A stretch of DNA of 64,000 nucleotides from Conus ventricosus (lineage: Eukaryota > Mollusca > Gastropoda > Neogastropoda > Conidae), in NCBI GenBank assembly GCA_018398815.1, contig CM031607.1:86547373-86611372 (forward strand), written 5' to 3'. The position numbers and the translations under genes were made by a program. Shown in pieces: positions 36,136 to 48,919 of this stretch. The notes under the pieces were generated by a model, which made no database searches, was not told the origin of the DNA, and worked only from the letters and a program-made list of their open reading frames with translations. Numbering within the stretch: position 1 is the stretch's first letter; the number at the start of each line of letters is the position of its first letter.

Positions 36136-36173
<38 letters not shown>

Positions 36174-37289
36174 CCCCCCCCCCCCAAAAAAAATTTTTTC
36201 CCCCCAAAAGGGAAAAATTTTTAAGCATTTCACCTTTTATAAAATTTTCTCTTACAAGAGTAATAACACCCCCAAAATTAATTTTAAAAACCCAACAAAA
36301 AAAACAAACAAAAACCAAGGGTTTTAAAATAAATTTTTCTCCTCTTTTGTCTTCCCTTCTTACCTCTCTAAAGGAAAAATTTGACATGAATTTTTTTTAG
36401 TTGTGGAAACATCATCCTTTTTCAGCAAAACAATTTTTTTTTGGGGGTTCACCCCCTGAAAAATAAAAAAAAAAAAAAAGAGTTTTTTTTTTTTTGGGTT
36501 TTTTTTTTTTTTTGGTTTTGGGGGCCTTGTTTTCTCTTTTCCCTCCACTTCGTCTAACCATGCACCTGTTTTCATGAAAAAACAATTTTTTGGCCCATCT
36601 CTTCTGAAAAAGGGAACAAAGGGTTTAAAGGGGGTGGGTGGAAAAAGGGTGGTTTTGTTTTTAAATCCGTTCTCCCCCTGGCTTTTTTCCATCCTATCCC
36701 CCCCCCATTTAACAAAATACAACTAATTCTAAAAAATGTACCATTCACCCCACCAAAGAAAAAGACTACTTAATTTCTTTTTTTGGGGGAGAGGGGGGCC
36801 CTGCCCCTTTTTCACATTTTTGGGTTTAAGATCTCTTTAATCATTCTATCCTTTCCCCCCAAAACCAGAAAGTCAAGGACAAATTGTTTTGACTCTGACA
36901 ACTGCGGGGCCAAAAACTACCCCCCCAGTAATTTGCTGTGGCGGAAAAAAGCAGTCTCAAACGGGTTTCAGCTTGTCATTAAAGGGATCCTTTTTAAAGC
37001 ACAAAAAATAAAAATTATCAGAAGGGGGGGACCCTCCTAACAGCCCAAAAAAAAGAAACTTTCCGTAAAAAAAATTTCATGCAAAAGGAAAAAAAAAAAA
37101 ACTGGTCACTGTCAAAGCCAAACCCCTTTTTCCCCATAAGGCCAAAATTGAAAAGGTAAGGAAAGAAATGTGTGTTTTAGGAGATGTTTTTGTGGTTTTA
37201 AAAAATATTGTAGGAAATTTTAAAAAGTTGTGATTTGGGGGGTAAGGGGTTTGGGGGAAGGGATGGTGGGGGGGTTGGGAAAAGGGGGA
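36020..37289. other. Low-quality, homopolymer-rich sequence
   Basis: Starts abruptly at the broken 5' edge of exon w13. Holds a run of about 32 A followed by C and A runs (36,139-36,190), repeated long T, G and A runs, and a duplicated patch (TTATCAAGCATTTCAGCATT near 36,079, and TTATCAAGCATTCAGCAATT near 36,120). No dynein coding is seen. This looks like raw, unpolished consensus. Confidence 0.7.
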
Positions 37290-38467
37290 AATAAGAAGAA
37301 GGGGAAAAGGGTTTCTCCTTTTTTTCCCTTCCACCCATCGCTACTCAGGGAACATCCCCTTTCTCAACCCCACGCATACTTTTATAGCACGTACCGGCCG
37401 CAAAGCCAGCCCCGGGTGCAAAGAGGGAACAGCCTCCGAGCCAAAACCAACAAAATTTTGTGTTTTCTAGGGCAGCTTCCGGGTTGTCTGCCGCTGTCTT
37501 TTCAAACTATCAACACTATTTACTATCGAAAAAAACCTCAGAACACAAGGAAAAATGCAGCAAGTCCATTTGACAATTTTTTTTCCTTACTAAATCATTG
37601 CTGATTAATGTCCCAGGTAAAAACCCTTTTAAAAAGCTTATTTTTTATTTTTTCCTTTATTTCGTGAAAATTTCTAAAAGCGTGAAAAATTTTGTAATGA
37701 AAAAAAAAGCTGGCATCTCGCTTTTTTTCATACAAAAAACTTCATTTTCGAGACAGGTCTAAGGGGGAGAACTTTGCGTTCAAAGTTTAAATAGAAAACA
37801 CAGCTGCTTTTCCCTCGCTGGGCCGTCGGCACCCACTTCTACACAATTTTCAACTGAAAAATACTGTGAAACGGGGTTTTAAAAAAAAAATTTCTACAAA
37901 TTTTCAGTTTTTTCAAAACAAAAATGGAGTCATTAGAAAAGTTTTTCGATCGGGAAGTCCAAATTTCGTAGAATGATAATTTGGATCAAAACTCCGAAGA
38001 AAAAAAGAGGCGACTGTAAAGGGACCGGCGCTGTCAGTATTTGTATAGTCGCAAGCTTGTACGAAAAGATAAGGCATGCGATTACAAAAATGAAAGCTTA
38101 GGGACTTTACTTTTAACATGATCTTCAGATTCTTCGGTTTTCCTCTTATTTTTGTAAAATAAAGAATTATTCAAATTCATTCGACGAAAATTAAAAAATG
38201 GCGCCAAGATTGTCGTGCGAAATCCCATTTTAGAAAAAATAGGGCTTTCAACCCATTTGGGTTTGTAATGAATCAAATCATTAATTTTTGTGATTTCATG
38301 CGCATAAAATTGTAGGGTTCTGGGGTTTCATTTTAAAAAGGGAATTTTTAAACAAAAAAAAAAAAGGAGATTGACCAAGGGAGGTAAGGGGAAGATAATT
38401 CTGAACAAAGCATTTTCATCCACGAAGTAACCCAAAAGAAATATAAACACTGTTAGCACCCGGCTCA
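37290..38467 (-). repeat. 3' LTR of the gypsy-like element
   Basis: About 1.18 kb. Matches 44,520-45,711 along its length, for example GGCAGCTTCCGGGTTGTCTG, ATGCAGCAAGTCCATTTGAC, AATGATAATTTGGATCAAAA, and ends ACACTGTTAGCACCCGGCTC. The left boundary is approximate. Confidence 0.85.
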
Positions 38468-38478
38468 CCCCCCCCACC
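38468..38478 (-). other. Candidate polypurine tract
   Basis: Minus strand GGTGGGGGGG directly before the LTR start TGAGCCGGG. Priming site for plus-strand DNA in LTR elements. It is placed exactly where the minus orientation predicts. Confidence 0.65.
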
Positions 38479-38699
38479 GTTACAACCACGCCCCTGCTGG
38501 CAAAAAAGAATGAAAAAACGAGTTATGAGTGGAGTAAAAAAATCATCAAAAAAAAAAAAATGAAGATCGTTATAAGTCTTTGGGGCATGGCTACCCCCAA
38601 ATAAAAACCCTTAATCTGCACAAAACAAAAAAACGTCAAAACATCTTGTTTCTCCCTCATTCTTTGCTCCACATTACCTGATCCCAAAACAAGGGCTTG

Positions 38700-39430
38700 T
38701 TTTTTTAAACAAGGTCCCCTGAAAGCGGCAGTTTTCACATGACAAAAGGGGACATGAAATTTTAAAAAAATTTTTCCAAAAAGTCAAATACAAAATGATA
38801 CAAGGGATTCCTTTCATGAAAAAACCCCCGGTTTTGGGTACAAAAGGACTAAATGGATTTGTTTTAAAAAAAAATTCCAGGAGGTCGAAAAATATTAGGA
38901 AAAAATGTGTTAAAACCCAAAGCACGGTTTAGTCCAAGTGACAATAATGGACTTATCATTTAAATTTAAAAATTCCAAAATGTGGATACCAAAATGACTT
39001 GAAAGATTTGTTACTTAAAAAAAAATTCAAAAAGTCAGATGCCGAAAGATGGGAAGAGAAATTAGAAGACCCAAAATAGGTCCGGGGACAGTAGGGGACT
39101 AGTTATTTAAACAAAATTCCAAGTGTAAGGTACAAAAAAGATTTGCAAGGATTTTTTTTAAACTTTCCAAGAAGGCAGGTACAGAATAAAGGGGGGATTT
39201 ATCAAAAACTCAAAACACGGGGTGCCAATGTGCAATAGGACTTGTATTTGAACAAAAATATAAAGTCAGACAAGCACGATAAAGTAAAGGAAAAAAAAAA
39301 GGTTTTATAAAAACTCAAAACACTGGGTGCCAACGTGCAATAATGGACTTGCTATTTGAACAAACCATAAGTCAACATAACATGAAAAAAGGGAAAAAAA
39401 AGGATTTTTTATCAAAAACCCTTTGAGTTA
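38700..39430. repeat. Degenerate tandem repeat within the LTR element 3' region
   Basis: About seven copies of a unit near 110 bp with ACTCAAAACACTGGGTGCCA, ACGTGCAATAATGGACTTG and ATTTGAACAAA, badly affected by indels. It lies between pol and the 3' LTR. Confidence 0.7.
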
Positions 39431-40539
39431 AGCCCCCGGGTTATGAATTTGGACGGGTTTTACCCTTTTTGAGGAGAATTCAGAAAAGTCATAAAACTTA
39501 AATCCTTTTTTTATGATTCTGGTGGCTAAAAAGGGGTTCCCCCTTATAAAAACATAAAAAACAACAACATAGGGGCTGAAAAAAACAAAACATGATAGCT
39601 TGTGAAAAAACAAAATGAAAAATAAAACTGTCGGCAAACGGTCCGCAACACCTTTTCCAAAAAGGGTTTCAGCTATAAAGCAGGGGTATATAAAATCTAA
39701 AAAGTCCCTAGAATGCCTGGCCAAGTCATTCCCCTTTAAAGAAAGTCCCCCTTTTAAAAATTTGCCCGGCGGGACTGGGGGGTTACCTTTTTGCGGCTTT
39801 TCGGCAAGACGCGAGACCCGGGGGCTGGCTGGGTCGGTAAAAAGCCATGCCGCAGGTGGAACAGGAGGGGGTGCGGGTACCAAACCGTCCTTGGAGCCGG
39901 TTGGGGGCTGTCTGTCGGGGCAATCGCATTGTAAAGGACTGGCTCATCCTCGCTGTCGACTCAGAATCGGGGGTGGGGGGAGATGGCGTCCCTCGCCTGG
40001 TGTCTTGTGCAGGTCCAGAGGGGCACTTGCAGGAGCAATCTTTTCGGTTGATGGTTTGTTCGGACCCCCGCCGGGGGCTGGACTGTGTAGGCGTGTGACA
40101 TAAAGGGTTTGGGGACGTACCTGGGTAAAGATAGGTTTCCAAGGCCCGGATCTTTTTGGGACCGATGATGCGGTTCCGGGGGTAGACATAGGGCCTATTT
40201 TTCAGGGCATGGTCAGCAGCCCTTTTGTGTGAAGCTGCCCCTTTTTGCTGCACTTTCTTTTAAGGGTTTGTACCCTTCGGTGGGCCTCCTGGAGGCGGGC
40301 GGTGCTGGCGGACCCGTCAACTGCACAGAGCAGCGGGGTAGGCACCCCGGGTCGTCCGAAGGGAGCCTTGGTTGCGGGCCAAAGAGCGGGAAAGTGGGGG
40401 GCAAAACCGTGGGGGTGGGGGTTTTGTTATACGCCTGCAAAAGTTCTGGAAAGTGTACGGGCCCATCTGGGTTTTCCCCCCTTGGGGGAGAGTGCGCAAA
40501 AGGCCGGCAGGAGGGGTTGGCGCTACAGCCCTTTCTTGT

Positions 40540-41000
40540 GGATGGTATGGTGGTGTGACTTCTTACTCTAGATCAGCAAGCCCCGGATCAGGCGCGATCG
40601 AAAGTCTCCCCCCTTCGCTGTGTACCTCTCTGGGACCCGTAACGCGGAAACCCAGTCGGCCCCAGGATTTTGGCGACGGCCCAAGCCCCCCTGGTTTTTT
40701 GTTGGTAGGGTTGTAAATTTCTGAAAACCCCGTCAGACAAGGACGTTCTCTCTGCCTCACTTGTGGGTCTAGTTTGGGTGAAGTCTTTGGCCGGGACTTC
40801 CAGTGGTGGGGATGCCGCAGATGACGACGTGGTGTTGACGGTCGGCCGAGCCCCAGGTGCACCGGTGGGAGGTCGATGTACCCTTCGTGTCCTGGTGGCA
40901 TCCCCGGCCAGTAGACCCCCGGAGTAGGGACCCGCGTACGTTCAAACCTTGGTGGCCCCTCTGGTTTGAAGGATGCTTAAAAGTCGGGTCCCAGACGCTT
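40540..41000 (-). pseudogene. Gypsy-like integrase remnant
   Basis: Minus-strand fragments VYWPGMPPGHEGYIDL and, one frame over, GRGCHQDTKGTSTSHRCTWG follow the zinc-binding YWPG...D....C..C pattern at the start of gypsy integrases. Frames are too broken to see the DDE residues. Confidence 0.5.
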
Positions 41001-41429
41001 GGGAACACCAAAAGCTCACTTCCTTTCTGATGGTGCTGGGTGCGCGGTGTAAGACACTCTTTCAGGCAAGGGAGGGGGGCCCGGGACAAATGCCTTTAAT
41101 TTTTTGGTTCCTGCCTGCAGGGGGGTTTGCTGGCCAGTGGGCCAGGACTGGGCCGATGATGGAGTTTGTTTTGGAGCTGAGAAGTTCTGGTGGGGGCTTT
41201 AAGGGGGAGGTGGGTCAGGCTGCATTTGGATGGGTTCCCTTTTGAGATGATGGGGTCGGGTCAATAAAGGACTGTTTCTGCATGGGCTTCTGTGCCTAGC
41301 AAGCTGGGGAGGTGGGCTGTAGGGGCTGGGACAGGGGGCCTGGGAGCCTAAAGGGGATCTGAGGGTTGGTTCTTCCTGGGGGGTTTGTACATCAAAGTTT
41401 TGGGGCCCGTTGTGAAGCCCATCTTGCTT

Positions 41430-41705
41430 AGGCCCCAAGTGCAGCTGGGGGAAGGGACGGGGGGTTGTTTTCGTGAGGATGAATTTTTGCGCCCGGGATA
41501 GTTCTGAACTTCTCAGAGTGGCCCACTTTACCCCAGGAATTTCCAGTTTATACTGGAGTAGTGGCTTCGTTCTTTCCCTGGGGCGAAGTCGGCGACTTGC
41601 ATAGGCCCCGGGACCCTTTTTGTCCCTTTTGTCTTGGGTGAGGTGGCACCCAGGGGCCATGGGCTTGCCTCTGTTTCCAGGGCGAAAGGGGCTTGAAATC
41701 GGCAA
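41430..41705 (-). pseudogene. Gypsy-like RNase H remnant
   Basis: Minus-strand pieces YASRRLRPRERTKPLLQYKL, then EIPGVKWATLRSSEL, then FILTKTTPRPFPQLHLGPK. They follow the family pattern YASR.L...E......LE.L.+KWA...F...L.G..F...TD..PL..L. Frameshifts join the parts. Confidence 0.65.
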
Positions 41706-42051
41706 ACCCCGGACCCGGTGCAGTTTTTCAGTGCCATTTCAGATTGTCAAAGGCCCCTTGGTGGGGTTGGTCCACATCAAAATATGTCTATCGTTTTTGT
41801 TTTTTTGTGCCGCCCTTTCCACCAGGTCAGGGGAGGTCCGGCGATTTGGCGAAGTTTTTGAATGAACCGCCGGGAGTAGTAGCAAACCCAGGGAAATTTC
41901 AGTCTGTCGTGGGCTTTGGGGGGCCCTTCTTGAACGTTCTACCTTTCCGGCTTCGCAGCTGACCCCCTCACGGATATTTTATTTCCCAGGTATTGGACTT
42001 GGGGGGACATGGAACTGAAATTTTTCTGCTCTTAACTTCAGGCCAGTGTGA

Positions 42052-42434
42052 TTATCCCCTGCAGAAGGCGGTCAGACTCTCCAGGGGTTTTCCCCGAAGG
42101 TCTTCGAAAACCAGCAGATCGTCCAGGTAGACCAGCAGGGAATGGAACATGAAGTCCGACAGGTGGGCTGCAATCTTGGAACGGAGGTGCGGTGGAGAGA
42201 CCCTGGCATCCCATGATTCAAAGAGGCCAAATGGGGTGGTGAAAGCCGTCTTGTCTGGCATCGGGTGCATGCGACTGGTGAAGCCCGAGGCCGGGGCAAG
42301 GGGGGGAAGTACTGGGGCCCCAAGGCATCGAAAATTCCTGGATCCTTGGCAAGGGGGAAAGGATCTCCTACAGTCTTGGCGTTAGGGGTCGTAATGACGC
42401 AGAGGCGGTGTGCCGTTTTTTTTTTACGGACCAC
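42052..42434 (-). pseudogene. Gypsy-like reverse transcriptase remnant
   Basis: Minus strand, in order: VRKKKTAHRLCVITTPNAKT, VGDPFPLAKDPGIFDALG, then KTAFTTPFGLFE, then LSDFMFHSLLVYLDDLLVFE. The YLDD catalytic motif, KTAF.TPFGL.E and .NAKT..DPFPL are diagnostic of Ty3/gypsy RT. Several frameshifts. Confidence 0.88.
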
Positions 42435-42899
42435 CGGTGCTGCTAGGGGTGTGGTTTGGTTGATTCCCTTTTGACAGGGGGACCTTTTGTGCTCTTGCCC
42501 CTTTTGGGGTTGGGAGGGGGGTTTGGCGGGATGCTGGGAATGGTACGTCTTCCCCCGGGTTTTAGGCGTGGAGAACCCCCCATCAGTGTAGCCAAGATCT
42601 TCTTTTATCTGTCATGAAGGCTTGTGACCCTTTTGACAGGGGGTTTCCCGCAGCTGACGTTGTTTACGGTGGGCCATCGAACTCTGGGCAGGGGACTTTG
42701 GCTGGTGGAGGCACAGGGTTTACGTTTCTTCCCGAGAGATCAGTCGTTGATCCATGGTACCCGTGGCCCCTGGTTCTCTTCCCTGCTTTAATGGGTTCCC
42801 GGACAGCATAGGGGTTGTCCTGGCAGAAAAATGTCTTCCCGGGGAGAGGGGGGCTACCCTGACATGGTTTTACATGACTTCATGCGACCAATGTAGGTC

Positions 42900-44500
42900 G
42901 CATAGGCCATGGGGGGGGGGTCTGGGGGGGGCGAGGGCCCGGGGGGTGCGAACGAAGGGCTTTGGTACTGCCTTTTACAGGGCTATGGAGTAGGCTGGGG
43001 TCCGTTTGGGGGGTCGTGGGAGGGTACTTGGTCCCGCTGCCCTTTCCTGATCTCCGGGCGATGGCTTGCAGGGGGGGGGGGGGGGAGTGGAGGGGGCTTG
43101 CTTTGGCATTTGGGTGGGGGACGTTCTTCCCCAGAACCGGGGAGCCCTTTTTCGGTCTTGCATAAACGGGTCGTGGGGTTTCCTTTCGACCCGAGCGGGG
43201 ACCTGAGGCAGCGGGGTGCCGAAGACCCCCATGTCGACGAGAGGAGGCCGAGTGGGTACCTCAGCCCCCCTTTATGCCCCCAGTTTGCATGCAGCCCCTC
43301 GCCTGGTTCCTCAAAAGTTTCTAGCCCAGGTCTCCGTTATGGTAGTAACCTCACACCGTGTCAAGGAGACGGAGCTGGTTCCATTGACAGTGATGTAGCT
43401 GTCGGGGATTCCTGCAAACCCGGTGCTGTTCCCGCCCCCGCTGCTGCATATGGGGCAACGGGGGGTTTGAAGTTTCCCTCCCTGCTGCTCATGGTGTGTT
43501 GCTGGCGGTTGCCGGGGCCGGACTGTTCCGGCGGTTTACGCTGTTTGGGCCCCGGGAGTCTGCCTCCGGGGGCCCGGGGGTTGGCCCACCCGCATGGGGC
43601 CCCCCCTTTTGTCTTTGGCTGCGATGGGTGGTTTGGTGTGGCGGGGTTTTCCATCTCCGGTCTGGAGGGGGCCGAACAGCGACTGTTGCTGCTCCTGAGC
43701 GTTGCTTCAAATGCCGTTCCCCTGGTGAGGGGGGCTCGGGGCTCTAGCCGGGAAAGGGATCAGCTTTGGGGGCTGCAGCGACTTGCTGCAGATGGGTTCG
43801 GGGTTTTTTTGTCTTCCCCCATCCCGCTGGGCCCCCTCGTTGCTTCCAGAAAAGTGGTCGTTGGTTTTTTTCCTCAGGAACCCTTCAGGGCCCCCCAAGG
43901 ATGGAGGTGCAGCCCCTTGACAAGGAATCCCTCGATGGCCGGGAGAGGGGTTGGGTGTAGCTGCGTTGGTCTTCGCCGGGACCCCCAGGCGCGGCTATTC
44001 AGCCCCCGACTTGCCAGACCTTGTGGCGTTTGTAGAATGCTCCGCAAGGCAGTGGAGTCCCCGTGCTCACCCCCGTGCTGCTCCGGATGGGAAAGATTTT
44101 CGCAGGCGGGTCTATCTCCTTGCCTCCATCGTCGAACCCCGCTGCCCCGCTCTGCCTCCAAGGCGTCAGGGGGCCAGCCAGCAGCCATGAATCCGGGATA
44201 GGTTGAAAACCCGCATCAGGTGGCTTTCCCTGATAAAATCCCTGCACCTTCTTCCCCCGTAAACTTGCGTAGTTGTGGGGCTGACCCGAAGGCCTTGGTT
44301 GGGGTGGCTGGCCTCCTTGCCCATCCTCCTCAGCCTGGGTTTCCCTTGTTGTCCCCTGTTTCTGGTTTCCCCCGACCCTTCTGGTCTTTTTGGGGTGTGT
44401 CTCCTTGGTCTTTCTTCTTCGATCCTGCTGCAGCGCCCGTTGTATGGTTGGAGGGGGGAAGGGGTGGAGGTGAAACAGGCGATGGTGAGGAGTGCAGGAA
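42900..44500 (-). other. Probable gag/protease region of the LTR element
   Basis: GC-rich interior between RT and the 5' LTR, where gag and protease should lie. Frames are broken and no zinc knuckle or DTG site could be read with confidence. The 430-codon plus-strand frame across it is Gly/Pro-rich antisense and is not taken as a gene. Confidence 0.4.
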
Positions 44501-44516
44501 CCAAGGGACAGCGCCA
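44501..44516 (-). other. Candidate primer-binding site
   Basis: Minus strand TGGCGCTGTCCCTTGG lies at the inner edge of the 5' LTR and starts TGG, as tRNA-primed sites do. The tRNA is not identified. Confidence 0.35.
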
Positions 44517-44519
44517 GTC

Positions 44520-45711
44520 AAGAAGACGCAGTGGACGAAGCAGAGTTTTCTCCTTTTTTTTGCCCTTCCCTGCCAGTCGCTCACATCAGGGAACACTCTC
44601 CTTTACACCCCGCCTATTTATAGCCCGTACCGGCCGAAAAACCCACCACGGGGGCCCAAGACGGAACGAGCCTCGCGAGGCCGAACCAACAGAAATTTTT
44701 TGTTTTCTAGGCAGCTTCCCCGTTGTCTGCCTGCTGTCCGTTCAAACTTCAACAATATTTACTATCGATGAAACCCCCAGACAAAGGAATAAATGCAGCA
44801 AGTACATTTGACAATTTTGTTCTGTACTAAATCTTTTATTAATGTCCCAGGAAACCACTTTTTAAAAAGCTTAGTATATTTTCCTTTTTTTCGATGAAAA
44901 ATACAAACAGGTGAAAAAATTTTGTAATAATAAAAAGGGCCTCGCTCTTTTTTAATTAAACTTTTTTCCCCAGCAGTGTCTAAGTGGAGAACTTTTTCGT
45001 TCAAAGTTGATAAAAACACAGCTGACTTTTTACCTCGTGGGCCGTCGGCACCCCCCTTCTGAACAATTTTCAACGAAAAAAACTCTGTTTTAAACGGGGC
45101 TGTTTAAAAAAAAAAATTCTAAAATTTTCATTGTATTCAAAAAAAAATGGAGTCATTTGCAAGATTTCGATCGGGAAGTCCGAATTTCGTAGAATGATAA
45201 TTTGGATCAAAACTCCGACAGTAAACAAAGAAGGCGACTCGCTAAAGGGACCGGCGCTGTCAGTCATTTCGTATAGTCGCAAGCTTGTACAGAAAAGATC
45301 ATAGGCATGCGATATACGAAATGAAAGCTTATGGACTTTACTTTTAACATGCATCTTCAGATTCTTCGGTTTTCCTCTTATTTTTTGTAAAATCAAGAAT
45401 TATTCAATATTCATTCGACAGACAATTGAAAATGGCGCCAAGATTGCTCGTGCAAAATACCAGTTTAGAGAAAATATGGGCTTCTCAACCCAGTACGGTT
45501 GTAATGAATCAAATACATTAATTTTTGTGACTTCAGTGACGTACATACAACTATGTAGGTTCTGAGGTATTCATGATTTAAAGAATTTACACAATTAAAA
45601 AAAAGGAGATTCGACCAAGGGAGGTAAGGGGAAGATAACTTCTCGAACAAAGCATTTTCATCCACGAACGGTAACCAAAAGAAATATATACACTGTTAGC
45701 ACCCGGCTACA
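44520..45711 (-). repeat. 5' LTR of the gypsy-like element
   Basis: About 1.19 kb, cleaner than the 3' LTR and starting (minus strand) TGTAGCCGGGTGCTAACAGT. It matches the 3' LTR at the landmarks GGCAGCTTCC..GTTGTCTG, TTTCGTAGAATGATAATTTG and GTACAGAAAAGATCATAGGC. The difference from its partner is mostly indels in base runs. Confidence 0.85.
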
Positions 45712-45734
45712 TCATTAAATGGGATAATGTTGGA

Positions 45735-46035
<301 letters not shown>

Positions 46036-48017
46036 ATCAATCGTCAACATGACGTCACCATGATATAAACTTTAATGCAGCACGGCTGTGCAGTCCAACC
46101 TAGAATTCTGATCAAAGCTCAATGAGACAAAAACATTATGGAGGGAAAAAGATTGTCATACACACCTATAATGATCCATAGTTTCCTTACTACAGGTATA
46201 AAATGATACCGTAAACTCTTTCCTTCTTCTTTCTTTCTTTGGGGGGGAGATGAGGGGGGGGGGGGGTGAGGGAGGAGGGAGAGATGGAGAGGAGAAAACT
46301 GCTCTAGCTTTGGCTTTTTATTTATAAAAAAAAAAAAAGAAGAAAGAAAAAGACTGCAATAAGACTCAACATGATTCTCTGAAGGGTCATACACCAATTC
46401 TGTTTGTGCCAAACCACGTTTTAAAAGAAAATTCACACGACTGAAAAACACTTCAGAACGGAACAGAAACTGTGTGAGAGAACAAGACAGCAAGCAGAAT
46501 GTGTTCCCAACACAAGAGATGAGAGAACAAGACAGCAAGCAGAATGTGTTCCCAACACAAGAGATGAAAAAAAAAAAGAAGAAGACATTTTTGGACAGTC
46601 AAAAGAACCAAATGAAGACCAAACACAACACACACAGAAATAAGGAAAAACGAAATCGATTCCAAACAAAGCCAGTCTAAACAACTCACGGCTGCACAAA
46701 GAATTGAGGAAGAGTATATGAGCACCGGAGCAAAGTGAAAGTGAGGCCACAGAAAGATGAGAGCACAGCGTGGCTCCATGCAGAACGGAAGGAAAGGTCG
46801 GAGAGGTGGTGCACTGCAATGCAGGTGGAAGCAGTGAAAGGACTCGTCACACGGGCAAATGGACAAACCTTGCTCGGCTCAAGCTGCTGACGCTATAGCA
46901 CCACATACACACAAGCAACCATGTCATTGGTGACCATGTTCACATGATACGGGTGACTGACATTTTTTTTCCCCCTTATTTCCCATTCAGCAACAACTCA
47001 TTCATCTACATTCAATGAACATGAAATCAAGCAAACTCCAGCAGATCTGAGCACGGGGAACTTGACTGACTGATCACAAACAGAAAAAAAAGCAAGTTCC
47101 GAGATGTGAACATTTAAAATCTTCTCGACACATGATACCTGCATCAGACTCAGAAACTTGTTGAATAAAAAGAACAAAACAAACCAGCTTGATAAACAAC
47201 TGTCTGTAAGCATGATGGAACTAAATGACGTTGAAAGCATGAAACGTCACCGATGATTTTTAGAGTTATGATACACTCTGAAAAACCAGGTTGTTTAGCT
47301 GATGAATGCTTTCACAGTCCTGGGGTGCAAGTAGATACAGATCCCATCTATTTGATGGAAAAAACAAACAAAACAACCCCTGGTTGTTTACTGTTCCCTG
47401 CCTCATTTCATTTCAATTTCGTTCCCTGATCAGAACATTTCCATTCAACATTTGAGCTTCTGAGATCAGTTTCTGATATAACTTTAATAGTTTTACTTAA
47501 CGTCTCTTTTTCAAAATGACATTAAAAGATAAACAGTCGTTACATCACACACTCAATAACTGTCAAGTACATCTATACATCCTATCATACTGAACCAAAA
47601 TACCAGTACTGCCACTTTCATATTTTGTCACTAACCCTCAAATATAACACACTATGCAATGCTGCAGGGTGTTTTGCGATTAAACCCAAATTATAACATA
47701 CAATGCAATGTTGCAGCTTGTTTTGTGATTAAACCCTAAATATAACACATACTGCAACGTTGCAGCATTTTTTACGAGATTGAATCCAAAATTTAATCCA
47801 CAACGCAATGTTGCAGTTTGTTTCGTTATTCAACCAGAAATGATAGTATACTGTGATATGTTGCACAATATTTTGTGATTAAACCCCAAATATAGCACAC
47901 TATGCAATGTTGCAGCCTGTCAAATGATTTAATCAATCAACTCTGTAAGCCTTGCACCTGACACACAATGTGCCGTGGATCAGTAAAGCACGGATGACGT
48001 TTGCAGCTAGTAGGCTG
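46036..48017. other. Intron w12-w13, right-hand part
   Basis: Searched for the missing dynein segment and none was found. Holds a G-rich block (46,241-46,267), a 45-bp direct duplication (46,473-46,563, AGAACAAGACAGCAAGCAGA...), and about five diverged copies of a unit near 60 bp at 47,640-47,925 (TGCAATGTTGCAG...TTTTGTGATTAAACCC). Confidence 0.7.
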
Positions 48018-48531
48018 TAAGGCTGAGTCCACATCACGAGCTCAGCCGAGCCGAACTTTTCAGCTCCGACTTTTCTGAGCTTCAAGCCGAACGGCCCGAA
48101 ATGCTAGGCCGGCCACACCAAAGGCTTTCCGGCGCTGATGACGTCAAGCTGAAACGCTATCAGTTCGGCGCGGAATGCTCTAGGTGTGGCTAGCCCAGCT
48201 GTCTCGGGCTGTTCGGCGAGCATGTTCTGCTAGCAGATCAGCTCAGGCCGACCGAGAGAACATGCAACACAGATCAGAAACCAACTGGCCCAGTACTTTG
48301 TTGGTCCTGGTTCAGTCTCGTGGCAGGAAGACTACATCTAGATTGTATTGAGAGAAAAAAAAAAAATGTATAGGCCTATTGATGTCAATTCTCCTTGTCG
48401 GATGCGTGAATGGGTGGGCATTCTCAGAGTTTGTAAATTTGCATTTTTTTTTTTCATTGGGTTATGTAGGGAAGTAGGAGGTTGGGGTGTTGTAAAGGGA
48501 ATGTTTTAGTTGTTATTTACATATTGCTGTA

Positions 48532-48569
<38 letters not shown>

Positions 48570-48905
48570 CACGTCTGATATCACTTTTAGTGGGAAGACG
48601 TTAAACCGAGGATCAGCAACACACACACACACGCACGCACACACTCACTCACACAAGGTTTCCGCGATCTGAAGAGTTCTGATAAAGGGGAAAAACTGTG
48701 TCAACTTTTCGGCTCTAGCTTACAGCTGGGGCAAAAGTCCTGGTGACTTTCCTTCGGCTTGCGGCTAGCAGTTCGGCTTGCAGCTCAGTCGGCTACTGCT
48801 CTTCATGTGACCACTCTAACGAAAACGTTACTTCAACTTTCTTCGGCGCCGGAAAAAGTTCGGCTCAGCTCGGCTCGTCTGCTCGTGATGTGGACTGTAC
48901 CTTAG
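48018..48905. mobile_element. Candidate MITE with about 45-bp inverted ends
   Basis: Left end TAAGGCTGAGTCCACATCAC GAGC.CAGCCGAGCCGAACTTTT is mirrored at the right end: reversed, it reads TAAGGTACAGTCCACATCAC GAGCAGACGAGCCGAGCTGA. Size about 890 bp, with TTCGGCT/AGCCGAA sub-repeats inside, a CA tract (48,536-48,567) and no coding. A TAA/TTA at the edges could be a 3-bp duplication of PIF/Harbinger type, which is a guess. Confidence 0.7.
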
Positions 48906-48919
48906 TCACACTCATGTGG

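Larger units (their letters stand above)
37290..45711 (-). mobile_element. Ty3/gypsy-like LTR retrotransposon, error-rich
   Basis: Two matching long repeats (about 37,290-38,467 and 44,520-45,711) bound a 6-kb interior with minus-strand gypsy pol motifs in the order RT, RNase H, integrase. A purine tract adjoins the left (3') repeat, as expected for the minus orientation. Almost every frame is broken by short indels, many at homopolymers. No target duplication could be confirmed because the left edge is poorly defined. Confidence 0.85.

Noticed and set aside
42909..44201. 430-codon plus-strand frame, Gly/Pro rich
   Set aside because: It lies antisense to the LTR element interior, in GC-rich sequence with few stop codons by composition, and resembles no protein.
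46119..46866. Minus-strand frames of 128-139 codons as candidates for the missing dynein part
   Set aside because: Hydrophobic and Ser/Leu/Cys rich with an internal 45-bp duplication. No match to any dynein segment.
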